Shown piece after piece: positions 26,025-34,557 of a stretch of 64,000 bases of DNA. The notes beneath the pieces were generated by a model. The model was not told the DNA's origin. It saw only the letters and a program-made list of their open reading frames with translations, and ran no database searches. Position numbers and translations under genes: made by a program. Source of the DNA: Streptomyces sp. NBC_00440 (GTDB taxonomy: Bacteria; Actinomycetota; Actinomycetes; Streptomycetales; Streptomycetaceae). Location of the stretch: the NCBI RefSeq assembly GCF_036014215.1, contig NZ_CP107921.1, forward strand, positions 2,613,501-2,677,500. The letters run 5' to 3'. Numbering within the stretch: position 1 is the stretch's first letter; the number at the start of each line of letters is the position of its first letter.

Positions 26025-26045
26025 ACCTCCAAAGCCAGAACGGTG

Positions 26046-26078
26046 AAGTGCCCCCTGCCGGCGAGGGCAGGGGGCACT
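26046..26078. terminator. Terminator of the prophage early arm, 14-bp stem
   Basis: AAGTGCCCCCTGCC pairs perfectly with 26065-26078 around a GGCGA loop. It lies just after the last minus-strand early gene and can act in both directions. Confidence 0.85.
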
Positions 26079-26092
26079 TTCAATTCATTCCT

Positions 26093-26539
26093 TCAGACCG
26101 TCCAGCGACGGAGCTTGGTCCCGTGGTCGAGCCACACCATGTGGGCGATGCCAACCCCGCGGACAAGCTTGCGGCAGTCTCTGCAAGGCTCCCACGTCAC
26201 ATACAGCGTTGCCCCGATGCGGTCCTCGGGACGACTCCACATGATGGCATTGGCTTCGGCGTGATACTCGATGCATCCTTCGTATCTCGTCCCGGCTGGC
26301 ACACTGCTCAGGCACCTCGGACACTCACCTTCGAGACAGCTCGGTCCGCCCACCTCGGAGCCGTTGTACCCCGTGATGACCACCCGATGGTCCGGGCGGA
26401 CCAGAGCCGAGCCGACTTGCTTACGGATGCAGTCCCCACGACCTTTCGCGGCCTCCGCGATCCCGAGGAAGTAGCAGTCCCAGCAGGGGCGCCTCTCCTC
26501 ATGCAACACAGTGCATTCGTAGAGGATGCCGCAACTCAA
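26093..26539 (-). CDS. Deoxycytidylate (dCMP) deaminase-like protein
   Basis: Zinc-dependent cytidine/dCMP deaminase of 148 residues. The catalytic motif is HAEANAIM (HAE) and the zinc Cys pair is in EPCRDC (PCxxC). Two extra Cys pairs, CWDC and CLEGECPRC, may bind a second zinc. It would make dUMP for the phage ThyX. The likely start is TTG at 26539, overlapping the upstream stop as TTGA; no ATG is available. Confidence 0.85.
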   Translation of the reverse strand: MSCGILYECTVLHEERRPCWDCYFLGIAEAAKGRGDCIRKQVGSALVRPDHRVVITGYNGSEVGGPSCLEGECPRCLSSVPAGTRYEGCIEYHAEANAIMWSRPEDRIGATLYVTWEPCRDCRKLVRGVGIAHMVWLDHGTKLRRWTV

Positions 26540-26796
26540 TCCTCGCTCTCTTCCAGGTCAACGTTGCGAAGAAGACCGGCAACAGTGTCCGCCAGCATCT
26601 CGGCCTTCCAGAAGTCGGCAGCCATCTCCTCTGCCATGGCATGGGAGATTCCTACCGCCAGAGCGGACTTCATGATGTCCCCGGACAAGACAGCAATGCA
26701 GGCGGCGTACTCACCCCGCTTGATCAGGTTGGCGAGAGCCAACTGACTTTCGAGGTCCGAAATGATGGAGTTGGCGTCCTCAAATTTCTCAGTCAT
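26536..26796 (-). CDS. Hypothetical phage protein, 86 aa
   Basis: An acidic, mostly helical protein of 86 residues with no recognised domain. ATG 26796 overlaps the stop of the preceding small ORF (ATGA), and its own stop overlaps the deaminase start, so it is in one translational chain with them. Confidence 0.65.
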   Translation of the reverse strand: MTEKFEDANSIISDLESQLALANLIKRGEYAACIAVLSGDIMKSALAVGISHAMAEEMAADFWKAEMLADTVAGLLRNVDLEESED

Positions 26797-26954
26797 TCGC
26801 AGTTCTCCGCCTCATTGTCTTCAGCGCATCCGGCACACAGGCCGGTTTCCACCTCGTCCAGGTTGAAAAGCCCCACGGCTTCATACCTCTGGCACCATTC
26901 ACAATCTTCGATGACGTCAAGTTCCTCACGCAGGACCTCCTCAGTGTCGGACAT
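26793..26954 (-). CDS. Small acidic protein with two CxxC pairs, 53 aa
   Basis: A 53-residue acidic frame with CEWC and CAGC, 22 residues apart, suggesting a zinc ribbon-like knuckle. ATG 26954; TGA overlaps the next ATG at 26793-26796. No family is recognised. Confidence 0.6.
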   Translation of the reverse strand: MSDTEEVLREELDVIEDCEWCQRYEAVGLFNLDEVETGLCAGCAEDNEAENCE

Positions 26955-26958
26955 AAGT

Positions 26959-27162
26959 TCACTCCGCCTCATTCACGCTCCTCGTAGAAAGCCATTCGTT
27001 GTGAAGAGTGGCTACATGCTCAGACACTCCGGGGTGACAGAAGTCAGACAGCGTGTACGCACCTTCGGCAGGCGTTCGCCTGTCGGCTTCGAGAGTTACG
27101 CACCATCCACCTATCAGGTCGTCCGGTTGCGCCCTCCAGCGCTCATACAAATAGTTCGACAT
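26959..27162 (-). CDS. Hypothetical phage protein, 67 aa
   Basis: A 67-residue protein beginning MSNYLYERWRAQP, with no recognised domain. It follows the DNA polymerase gene by eight bases and precedes the CxxC protein by four. Confidence 0.6.
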   Translation of the reverse strand: MSNYLYERWRAQPDDLIGGWCVTLEADRRTPAEGAYTLSDFCHPGVSEHVATLHNEWLSTRSVNEAE

Positions 27163-27170
27163 GACCCCCC

Positions 27171-28997
27171 TTAGTGCTTGCTGTCTTCAAGGTCGAGAAT
27201 GGATCCCCATGAGCGCTCGCCGATCTCTCCCTCAGCCGGAATCAGAAGTCCTCTGAAGGTGAATTCCATGATCCGAGCCGCCTGCTCGGTGAGTTCCTTC
27301 GCTCTTCCCTTCGGGAAGGAGAAGACCAGTTCGTCATGCACCGGGAGCCGAATCCAGGGAGTGAATCCGGCCGCATGGAGATTGATGATCGCCCGAGCGG
27401 TAATGTCACGCGCCGTGGATTGGATGTAGTAGTTGAGGGCGGAATACAAGCGTCGGCGGTCTACAGGCAGGCGCCTGCCCGTGGCTGTGAATATGTAACC
27501 AGTCCTGCGGGCTTCTCCCTTGAGCTTTTCGCCGAATCTCCCGACGCCCAGGTACGTTGCCCAAAACGCGTCTACAGCCCTCTTTGCGTCATCCTCGGGG
27601 ACCCCAAACCCCTCAGTGACGGCACGCCACGTTCCACCAAATCCGATGGCGAAGTTAGTCCCTTTGCCCGCCGATCGCTTCTCGTGCTTCTTCTGACCCA
27701 GCTTCATCGGCCCGAACGCTGCTATCGCCGTGATGTTGTGCAAGTCCTCGTCAGCGAGGAACGCCTTCATCATGACCGGATCCTCGGAAGCCGCGGCCAT
27801 GACCCGGAGTTCCATATTTCCGAAGTCGATGGATACGGATACATGCCCCTCTTCAGCGAGGAACGCCGAGCGCACGTACCCATCACCAGCAGGGAATGTC
27901 TGCGCCGGGATAGCTCCCGTGATGCTCATCCTCGCCGTGCGTGCCTGAAGTGCATTGATTCCCGCATGTACGCGCCCCTGAGAGTCCATGCCGTTGAGGG
28001 CAGCTTCGAACCACGTCTTCCGCCACTTAGCGGCCTTGGTGGCCTTCTTGACTGCCTCGGCTAGCGGGTGATCGATGGAGTCCAGAACTTCGGAATCCAT
28101 CGACAGGTTGCCCTTTGGGGTTTTCTTGGTCAGCTTGAAGCCGAACCCTCGGAAAGCCTCGATAAGCTGTGCGTCCGAGTTGACATTCTCGACGCCCCAC
28201 ATGTGGACTTCTCGTAGCCACTTCTCCTCTTCGGCCTTCAGCTCCGCTATACGGGCCTTGACGTATGCGACGTCCACGAGGTAGCCGGTACGTTCCATCA
28301 GGGCCGTGATGTGGGCCAAGCGGTGTTCCCAGCCGATCAAGCCCTTTCTGAGGGAACGAGCCGGGACCTTCGGAAACACGATGTGGAACAGGCGATAAGC
28401 GAGAATCGGATCCATGCCCGCATAAAGCAAGTATTCTGGATCGAATGTGCGGACAATGTGCCAGATTTCTTTCTTCTTGACCTTGTATCTCTTGGCTATT
28501 TGAGTCATCGAGCCCTTGACTTCAGTAGCCAAGCCCTTGTCGATGTAATAGCCGGTCAGTTCTTCGAGCTTGAGACCGGGGCCGAACTCCTTGACCTGGC
28601 GGGGATCAACCAAATGGCTAATGATCTTCGTGTCCAGCATCTTCGGGGCCAGCTCTTCGAGCGTGACACCTAGGCAGCCCTCTGCAACGTGCTGGTCGAA
28701 CGTGCCATTGTGAGCTATCAGTCGCGAGGCTTTCCGCACAGCCCACCGAACCGCTTCCCCGAATTCCGGGTGGATCTCAACTGGTAGGACCCAACTCTCT
28801 GCGGCATTTCCGAACTGTGCAAGCCGTAGGCGGAACCCGCGGTCCGTATCCCACCAGTTGAGCCCGGTCGTCTCCGTATCGAAGCCCATTACCGGGTTGG
28901 CTTCTACAAAGTCGATGAAGCGATCAAGGTCCCAGGGCGTCTCGCAGACATTGATCCTGACCGTCTGACGCTTAATTTTGTAACGTAGGACCTTCAC
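27171..28997 (-). CDS. Phage family A DNA polymerase (PolA type)
   Basis: DNA polymerase I-type replicase, 608 residues, with no 5' nuclease domain. The 3'-5' exonuclease domain (about 25-200) has Exo I FDTETTG and a later HNGTFD (Exo II). The polymerase domain has motif A VSIDFGNMELRVMAA, motif B RSAGKGTNFAIGFGG (Arg, Lys and Phe at the expected spacing, with FG in place of the usual YG) and motif C LPVHDELVFSF. Active proofreading and synthesis are expected. Start ATG 28997. Confidence 0.93.
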   Translation of the reverse strand: MKVLRYKIKRQTVRINVCETPWDLDRFIDFVEANPVMGFDTETTGLNWWDTDRGFRLRLAQFGNAAESWVLPVEIHPEFGEAVRWAVRKASRLIAHNGTFDQHVAEGCLGVTLEELAPKMLDTKIISHLVDPRQVKEFGPGLKLEELTGYYIDKGLATEVKGSMTQIAKRYKVKKKEIWHIVRTFDPEYLLYAGMDPILAYRLFHIVFPKVPARSLRKGLIGWEHRLAHITALMERTGYLVDVAYVKARIAELKAEEEKWLREVHMWGVENVNSDAQLIEAFRGFGFKLTKKTPKGNLSMDSEVLDSIDHPLAEAVKKATKAAKWRKTWFEAALNGMDSQGRVHAGINALQARTARMSITGAIPAQTFPAGDGYVRSAFLAEEGHVSVSIDFGNMELRVMAAASEDPVMMKAFLADEDLHNITAIAAFGPMKLGQKKHEKRSAGKGTNFAIGFGGTWRAVTEGFGVPEDDAKRAVDAFWATYLGVGRFGEKLKGEARRTGYIFTATGRRLPVDRRRLYSALNYYIQSTARDITARAIINLHAAGFTPWIRLPVHDELVFSFPKGRAKELTEQAARIMEFTFRGLLIPAEGEIGERSWGSILDLEDSKH

Positions 28998-29005
28998 TCA
29001 TTCTC

Positions 29006-29197
29006 CTAAGCAGCGGACACAACCTCATAAGTAACTGACACGAGTTCACTCGGGTCATCTAGGTAGACTTCAGGGAATTCCATGAACGGATTCTTCAGCT
29101 CATCAAACCTTGCAGCGTCATCCACCGTTTCGACCGGATAGTGATCCAGATCAGGGGTGTACTCAACAACGACAGTCACACGAATCTTCTCTGGCAT
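29006..29197 (-). CDS. Hypothetical phage protein, 63 aa
   Basis: A short acidic protein starting MPEKIRVTVVVEYTPDLDHYP; beta-rich, no recognised domain. Its ATG shares one base with the TAA of the upstream small membrane ORF. Confidence 0.6.
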   Translation of the reverse strand: MPEKIRVTVVVEYTPDLDHYPVETVDDAARFDELKNPFMEFPEVYLDDPSELVSVTYEVVSAA

Positions 29198-29304
29198 TAT
29201 CGATTGACCTTTCTACCGGCATGGATCAGTACAGCGAGTAGCCCGAGCGCACCAAAGATGACACCCAGCAGGAAAATTCCGAACAGGTCGGCCGAGTTAT
29301 ACAT
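29197..29304 (-). CDS. Small membrane peptide, 35 aa
   Basis: A 35-codon frame with one hydrophobic helix (about residues 7-28, ending LLAVLIHAG) and a basic tail RKVNR. AGGAG lies eight bases before ATG 29304, and the TAA overlaps the next ATG. The role is unknown. Confidence 0.55.
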   Translation of the reverse strand: MYNSADLFGIFLLGVIFGALGLLAVLIHAGRKVNR

Positions 29305-29482
29305 TCGAGGACTCCTTACAAATGTGGTCTCGGGTAGCCGAAACTAGGTCCAGCAGAAGAACTTGGTTGTCCTCGCAGCAGACACATCCTCCCGAAGCGA
29401 TGCATTCACAACACAGGAGACAGGTGATTTCGACCCCTCCGTTGTCCCAGCCGTACACCAGGACGTCACTTTGGTTGGCCAC
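29297..29482 (-). CDS. Cys-rich small protein, 61 aa
   Basis: Contains seven clustered Cys in CLLCCECIASGGCVCC, suggesting metal binding. GTG 29482 directly follows the thyX stop without a gap, and its 3' end overlaps the next small ORF by eight bases. No family is recognised. Confidence 0.6.
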   Translation of the reverse strand: MANQSDVLVYGWDNGGVEITCLLCCECIASGGCVCCEDNQVLLLDLVSATRDHICKESSNV

Positions 29483-30187
29483 TTAAGGAGCGACCCTTCC
29501 GTTGCTCTGGAATGCCTGCCAGGTTTCCGGCATATTGAAATGCAGGAAATCCTCCATGCGCGCGGCGACCATCTCAATTTCTCGCTGGGGGAAGCTCGGG
29601 AATTTCGAGGTCTCGTCCTGTGTGCGCAGACTCAGAAAGTGCATCAGTGACCGGGCGTTGCATGTGGCGTAGAACGACGTGTAGAGGTTTACCGGCAGCA
29701 CCATGCGGGCCACTTCACGGGCAACTTCGAGGTCCAGGAGCCGCTTGTACGTCCCGTATGCCTCGGTGCTGATGCGGCGGAGGTCCCCACTCACAGCCAT
29801 GGATTGCTTGTAGGTGCCCAACTTGAAGCGGTAGGCGCCTGGCTTACCCACCTGCCGCAGGGGCCTGCCGTCGGCCGGCACGTAGAAGGTGGGGGCCAGC
29901 TCCTTGTAGCGGCCCGATTCCTCGTTGTAGGACCAGCCGGCCCTATGCCGGAAGAACTCGCGGGCCACGAAAATGGGGGCCTCGATGTAGAAGGTGAAGC
30001 TGGCGTGCTCGAACGGCGAGCCGTGCCGGTCGCGCATCAAGTAGTTGATGAGGCCGGAGTCTTTGTCGGAGACCTCGTTGAAGCGGGTCTGACCGCCAAG
30101 GGTCGAGACCCGAGCGGCGAATGTGACATCAGCGTCTTCCGCGGCGTGCTTGATCAGGTGGACAGTCATGTCCGACCGGAACTCCAT
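29483..30187 (-). CDS. thyX: Flavin-dependent thymidylate synthase
   Basis: ThyX of 234 residues, converting dUMP to dTMP with methylene-folate, FAD and NADPH. The ThyX motif is visible as RHRAGWSYNEESGRY, and RSLMHFLSLRTQ holds the conserved substrate-binding Arg region. ATG 30187 has a GGGAG site; the frame is open upstream but that part does not look coding. A terminator lies just upstream of it. Confidence 0.93.
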   Translation of the reverse strand: MEFRSDMTVHLIKHAAEDADVTFAARVSTLGGQTRFNEVSDKDSGLINYLMRDRHGSPFEHASFTFYIEAPIFVAREFFRHRAGWSYNEESGRYKELAPTFYVPADGRPLRQVGKPGAYRFKLGTYKQSMAVSGDLRRISTEAYGTYKRLLDLEVAREVARMVLPVNLYTSFYATCNARSLMHFLSLRTQDETSKFPSFPQREIEMVAARMEDFLHFNMPETWQAFQSNGRVAP

Positions 30188-30204
30188 GTTTCTCCCATGC
30201 AAAA

Positions 30205-30231
30205 GGGGAGCCAGGACTTCCCTGGCTCCCC
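30205..30231 (-). terminator. Rho-independent terminator upstream of thyX
   Basis: GGGGAGCCAGG (30205-30215) pairs with CCTGGCTCCCC (30221-30231); on the minus strand the stem is followed by TTTT. It separates the 176-residue gene from thyX, so read-through or a promoter is needed for thyX. Confidence 0.85.
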
Positions 30232-30246
30232 CACCGATGTGCGGTC

Positions 30247-30777
30247 TTACTTGTTGGCCTTGAACTGGCCGGTCTTCTTGTCCTGCCACAGCGGTTCACA
30301 CTTGTCGCCGTCGGGGCCATCGCAGAACATCGCAGTCCAGTTCGGCTTCTTGACGAGCTGTCGGCCGTGCGGGCAGGCGTCGCCGACCACGCTCGTGGGG
30401 GTGGGGTCGGTGTTCTCGACTCGGCCGTTGTTGAACCGCTTAGGGGCGGAGCCTCCGCCTGGATTGCCGCCTCCCTTGAACTGGCTACGGGTGTAGTCAG
30501 CGGCCTTCGACGTGAGGTCGATTAGGCCCTCGGTCTTGAGGGCGGTCAGCAGCTCGGCACCCCGCCGTGCGGTCTCCTCGGCGTCCTGGCCGCTGACTCG
30601 TGGGGTCAGCCACTCGGCATCGAAGTCCTTGCCGGCCTTGAGGGTGAAGCCGATTTCGAAGGGTGCAGAGCCGTTAGGGGCATTAGTCGTCACAGGCAGT
30701 TCCTCTTTCGTAGGGGTCGTGGTCTCGGGAGTCTCATCCCAGGGTGAACGCTCATCGAACGGATCCGGATAGCTCAC
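30247..30777 (-). CDS. Hypothetical phage protein with Cys-containing C-terminus, possible ssDNA-binding
   Basis: A 176-residue protein. Residues 1-35 are acidic and flexible. A middle region starts FEIGFTLKAGKDFDAEW and a Gly-rich linker (FKGGGNPGGG) follows near residue 107. The C-terminus contains CPHG ... MFCDGPDGDKCEPLW, which could bind zinc. Its place between RNR and ThyX among replication genes, and its flexible Gly-rich linker, suggest a replication accessory or single-strand binding protein; this is a guess. Confidence 0.6.
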   Translation of the reverse strand: MSYPDPFDERSPWDETPETTTPTKEELPVTTNAPNGSAPFEIGFTLKAGKDFDAEWLTPRVSGQDAEETARRGAELLTALKTEGLIDLTSKAADYTRSQFKGGGNPGGGSAPKRFNNGRVENTDPTPTSVVGDACPHGRQLVKKPNWTAMFCDGPDGDKCEPLWQDKKTGQFKANK

Positions 30778-30866
30778 TCGGATTCCCTTCCTTGGTGTTT
30801 CAATGCGATACGGGTGTCACACACTCAAGATTTAGGTGTCGTCGCAGCACCGGTCACTTGGTTTAC

Positions 30867-32891
30867 TCAGATGCCACAGGCGCCCGAGGAGCAGACCTCA
30901 TCGAAACCTGTGTCCTCGGTCTCGATGCCAAGACGGGTGGCCGCCTCGATGTACTCCTCGCGTGTGATCCGCTCATACGGTGCCTGGGCTCGGGACATCT
31001 CCGGGAAGATGGTGCTGCCCTTCAGACGCGGCATGAATGCCAGCAGGATGGCGACTACGTCATCCACCGTGTACTTCGCCGGATCCACGTTGGCCGTGTA
31101 CGACACGGCTTGGTCGGCCCACGCCTCCTGATAGAGGGCCTGGACCCCCAACATGTCCTCAAGGGACAGCATCCCAGCGTGCTCGATCACGGACGGATCC
31201 ATGACCTGAGAGACCAGGGGGTCTTTGGTCGGGATGGTCACCACTGCCGTGTTCGCTGCATACATGCACGGTTCGACGGAGTATCCAGCTGCTCGGTACT
31301 CCTCCACCTGTCGAATCTCTTCCGGCTCAACCATGGAGAATCGGATACGGCGGTTGAAGTAGTCCGCAAAGGGGGCGTGAGCCGCCTCCCCGGAGACGCC
31401 GGCCACCTTCGAGATAGTCCCTGTGGGTGCCAGGACTCGTGACTTGATCGGGACCGGGATCCTCAGCTCGTTTGCGTACTCGGCCGCGGCCTCGTCCACG
31501 ACGGCAGCCAGCTCCACCAATGCTTCCCGCACATAGGGCAGGCTCGGAGCCTCGGAGTAGCGAATGCCCTGCTTGGCCAGGTAGTCAGCGAAGCCTAGGT
31601 GGCCGACGCCGATACGTCTGTAACGAGCAATGGCAGCAGCGGACTTCGGGTCAGAGACGGGGGCACAGGTGGCCCGGATCAGGTAGCGGGTGATGAGCCG
31701 GTGGGCCAGCTTCAGCCCGGACACATCCACATACCCGTCCTGGTCCACGAACGCGCCCAGGTTGACCGACCCGAGGTTGCAGGGCTCCCACTGGTTGAGA
31801 GTTGCCTCCCCGCAAGGGTTGGTCGTGAAGGTGCCGTCGACCTCTCCCATGGCTGTCAGGGATGAGTTCCAGAAGCCCGGCTCTCCGGTCTTCAGTGCGC
31901 CTTCAGCAAGGCTGCTGAGTACGAGCTGAGCGCCCGCGTGGCCACTGTCGACCTCCGCCATGAACTCGTCGTCTACCTCGATCGACAGGTTCGTAGTCCA
32001 GTGCTTCATCTGGTCAGTCTTTGCTGTCAGGAACTCGCCCACCTGCGGGTCGTCCCAATGCATGATCGACATGCGGGCCGACCTACGTACGCCACCGCTG
32101 ACTATGCAGCGCGCGATCTCGTGATCGATCTCCATAGCGGACATGCCATCGAGGGGGGCGTATTCGATGGGGCCGAATACGCAGGCCGTGAGGATCTTGC
32201 CGACGCCCACCATCATCTCGGCGAAGGGCTCAGGCCCTGAGGCCGTGCCGCCGAACGAACGCAAGCTCGCACCCTTAGACCTGACACGGCTCACGTCGTA
32301 GACGCGGTCCTGGTGCTGAGTGTCAGGGTTGTGTGCCGTACGGATCAGGTCGCCCAGAGCATCCGCCCAGCCCTCACGGGAGTCCTCAACACCGTAGGCC
32401 CCGGCCCAGGTGTAGGCGTACTCGGTAGAGATGAGTCCGGCCTCCACCATGTCCAGGTAGTCAGGATGGTCTGGGTCGCATACGACGTGCACCTTGACCG
32501 GTGCCACGACGGCCGGGAAGTCGGCCAGGTAGCTGTTCGAATAGTTGGAGCCGACGCCCCCGCCCTCAGCCAGCCTCAACAGCGTGAAGGTGAAGTGCTC
32601 TTCGGGCTGTGTGGGAATCCAGCCGGCAGCCCAGCAGTTGTTCAACGCGAAATCGTTGACGCCTACGGACTTGATGTGTCGCCCTGCGGGCATCTCGTGC
32701 CACGACTCGATGAGGTCGATAAGGGCCTCACGTTCACCCAGCTCGATGTATCGGTCCGCCACCAGTGCGAGGTTCCCGTCCACCACCCGCCGCACGGTCT
32801 CGGGCCATATCTCTAGCTCACCATTCGGCTTTTCGCGTCGGTAGGTCCGCTCGTAGACGGTCTTTGCAGTGGGTGTCTTCCAGTCAGTCAT
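30867..32891 (-). CDS. Class II (B12-dependent) ribonucleotide reductase
   Basis: Monomeric adenosylcobalamin-dependent ribonucleotide reductase, 674 residues, similar to the Lactobacillus RTPR type. The five key Cys are visible: LNNCWAAGW, NPCGEA (thiyl Cys with Glu two residues on), EPCNLGSVNL, and the C-terminal CSSGAC pair. It makes deoxynucleotides independently of oxygen and needs no separate radical subunit. It depends on host cobalamin. Start ATG 32891. Confidence 0.93.
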   Translation of the reverse strand: MTDWKTPTAKTVYERTYRREKPNGELEIWPETVRRVVDGNLALVADRYIELGEREALIDLIESWHEMPAGRHIKSVGVNDFALNNCWAAGWIPTQPEEHFTFTLLRLAEGGGVGSNYSNSYLADFPAVVAPVKVHVVCDPDHPDYLDMVEAGLISTEYAYTWAGAYGVEDSREGWADALGDLIRTAHNPDTQHQDRVYDVSRVRSKGASLRSFGGTASGPEPFAEMMVGVGKILTACVFGPIEYAPLDGMSAMEIDHEIARCIVSGGVRRSARMSIMHWDDPQVGEFLTAKTDQMKHWTTNLSIEVDDEFMAEVDSGHAGAQLVLSSLAEGALKTGEPGFWNSSLTAMGEVDGTFTTNPCGEATLNQWEPCNLGSVNLGAFVDQDGYVDVSGLKLAHRLITRYLIRATCAPVSDPKSAAAIARYRRIGVGHLGFADYLAKQGIRYSEAPSLPYVREALVELAAVVDEAAAEYANELRIPVPIKSRVLAPTGTISKVAGVSGEAAHAPFADYFNRRIRFSMVEPEEIRQVEEYRAAGYSVEPCMYAANTAVVTIPTKDPLVSQVMDPSVIEHAGMLSLEDMLGVQALYQEAWADQAVSYTANVDPAKYTVDDVVAILLAFMPRLKGSTIFPEMSRAQAPYERITREEYIEAATRLGIETEDTGFDEVCSSGACGI

Positions 32892-32927
32892 TCAGTCCGC
32901 TCAGTTGTCGGTCGACAGGGTGGAGGG

Positions 32928-33482
32928 CTACCGTCCCGTCCGGATGCTTCGGTTCATTTCTGCGGTGAGGGCATCGATGGCCCGGTATCCGCGCTTACGG
33001 TCTGCATCGTCTGCCGGTGACATTCCGTAGACAAACAGCCGCATGATCACCTCTTGGTATTCAAGATTCAGGCGCTTAATGCCCTTCTCAGCGTCCAGTC
33101 TGGCAGAGGCGATGTTGTCTGTGATGACGCAGCGCGTCAGGTCGTCCTTCTTACCTATCTGCTCAGAAACCTCGGCATCGGTATAGATGAACGAGCGCAT
33201 CACTCCCCGAACTTCATCCGGTATGTAGAAATACTGGTCGTCCATGAGATCGAGGTGGGCCCGCTCTTTGGCGGCGTACCTCCGCCCGGCGTTCCAGAAG
33301 ACCTTCCGGAGGATTTCCGCATTGCCTTGGTACTGGGCGATCAGATGCTTTTCCTGGTAGGCGTGAAGCAGGATCTCCTGCTTCACATCATCTGCCTCTA
33401 CGATCCGCCACTTACCTGCGATCTCACGAGAGACCTTCTCGGCCAGGGGCTCAAGGGCGTCCCAGTCGATTTCCGTAGTCAT
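32928..33482 (-). CDS. Sigma-70-like phage protein
   Basis: A 184-residue protein with region 2-like sequence WRIVEADDVKQEILLHAY (compare DLxQExFL in ECF sigma factors), and a C-terminal segment with LNLEYQEVIMRLFVYGMSP and RGYRAIDALTAEMNR that resembles a region 4 HTH. Actinophages often encode such proteins; it may steer host RNA polymerase to phage promoters. ATG 33482 overlaps the stop of the upstream phosphoesterase gene. Confidence 0.6.
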   Translation of the reverse strand: MTTEIDWDALEPLAEKVSREIAGKWRIVEADDVKQEILLHAYQEKHLIAQYQGNAEILRKVFWNAGRRYAAKERAHLDLMDDQYFYIPDEVRGVMRSFIYTDAEVSEQIGKKDDLTRCVITDNIASARLDAEKGIKRLNLEYQEVIMRLFVYGMSPADDADRKRGYRAIDALTAEMNRSIRTGR

Positions 33483-34288
33483 CGCACTTCCTTCTGCGCG
33501 AACTGACCCTTCGGCCCTCGCTTGATCTTCCCGTACCGCTGCCCCTCGACAACGAACGAGCCGTCGTCCTCAACCGGGATGGCATGAGGGGTTGCGTTGT
33601 ACTTGCCGACGTAGAACAGGCCGAAGCCCTTCTGCCAGTTCGCAGGGCCGTTTTTCAGGTAGCCGGCCTTACGTACGTCCATGAGGTGGCCGACCTCGAA
33701 GCCGTAAATCGTCTTGAGCTTCCCTCCATAGCCTGTGGACTCTGGGGAGATGGCAAGGCGGTGGGTGTGCCCCATGACGACAGAGACGCCAGCCTTCTTC
33801 GCCTTGCTCGCCGCCGTGCGGCCCGCTACTTGATTCAGTCCGGGAGACTCGTGTCCGTGGATGGCCACCCATCCCGGAGCGAAGTCGTAGTAGGGCATGA
33901 GCTTCTGAACGTCGAAGGCCGCAAAGTCGAGCAGGTTCTCAAGGCGGTAGTAGGTGTCTTCAGCGGCAAGAGCCGGTGCTCGGCTGGCGAGGTACTTCTG
34001 AGGGCGCTCGTCATGGTTCCCTTCCATGACTCCCAGGGGGCCGCTGTAGACGGCACGCAGAGGCTCAAGGAAGTTCGCCTTGGTGTACTCGGAATCTCGG
34101 ATGACGTTGCCCTCGAACTCCGCCCTGGTCCCCGTGGACCAACGGGATGGGGCGGGGTAGTCCACGAGGTCACCGATCTGGATGACCTCGTCGGGCTGGA
34201 ACTCGCCGATGAACTGGATGACGTTTTTCAGCGCACGCTTGTCCTCGTATGGCGCCTGAACGTCAGAGACGACTACAACTCTCTTCAA
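33479..34288 (-). CDS. Calcineurin-like metallophosphoesterase
   Basis: Phosphoesterase of 269 residues. Metal-binding motifs are in order: SDVQAP (DxQ instead of the usual DxH), IGDLVD, EGNHDERP, HGHESPG and VMGHTHRL. Substrate unknown; phage members may act on nucleic acid ends or on nucleotides. TTG 34288 overlaps the upstream stop as TTGA, and the frame upstream of it does not look coding. Confidence 0.8.
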   Translation of the reverse strand: MKRVVVVSDVQAPYEDKRALKNVIQFIGEFQPDEVIQIGDLVDYPAPSRWSTGTRAEFEGNVIRDSEYTKANFLEPLRAVYSGPLGVMEGNHDERPQKYLASRAPALAAEDTYYRLENLLDFAAFDVQKLMPYYDFAPGWVAIHGHESPGLNQVAGRTAASKAKKAGVSVVMGHTHRLAISPESTGYGGKLKTIYGFEVGHLMDVRKAGYLKNGPANWQKGFGLFYVGKYNATPHAIPVEDDGSFVVEGQRYGKIKRGPKGQFAQKEVR

Positions 34289-34557
34289 TGTTCCTCGTCT
34301 TCCAGATTCAGCAGTTCCACGAGGAAGCTGAGGGGATCCGTCTGGACTTCCACGTAACCGCCGTAGCCATCCCTGAGCGTGTACCAGATGGTGAGCTCCA
34401 TGTAGGTGGTGGACGAAGCGCATGTATCGCAGCGCCCAGTGGAAGCGGGACGCAATTCCCAATCGTCTTCGTCGATCCGAGCAGATACGGCCTTAATGTC
34501 ACGGTGCCGGGTGAGCCACTTGGTAACCAACTCTTCGATTCGCTTCTCAGAGGTCAC
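34285..34557 (-). CDS. Hypothetical phage protein, 90 aa
   Basis: A 90-residue protein (GTG start, GTGA overlap with the DUF3310 gene). It has an N-terminal helix (SEKRIEELVTKWLTRH), a CDTC pair in the middle and an acidic end. No known family. Confidence 0.6.
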   Translation of the reverse strand: MTSEKRIEELVTKWLTRHRDIKAVSARIDEDDWELRPASTGRCDTCASSTTYMELTIWYTLRDGYGGYVEVQTDPLSFLVELLNLEDEEH

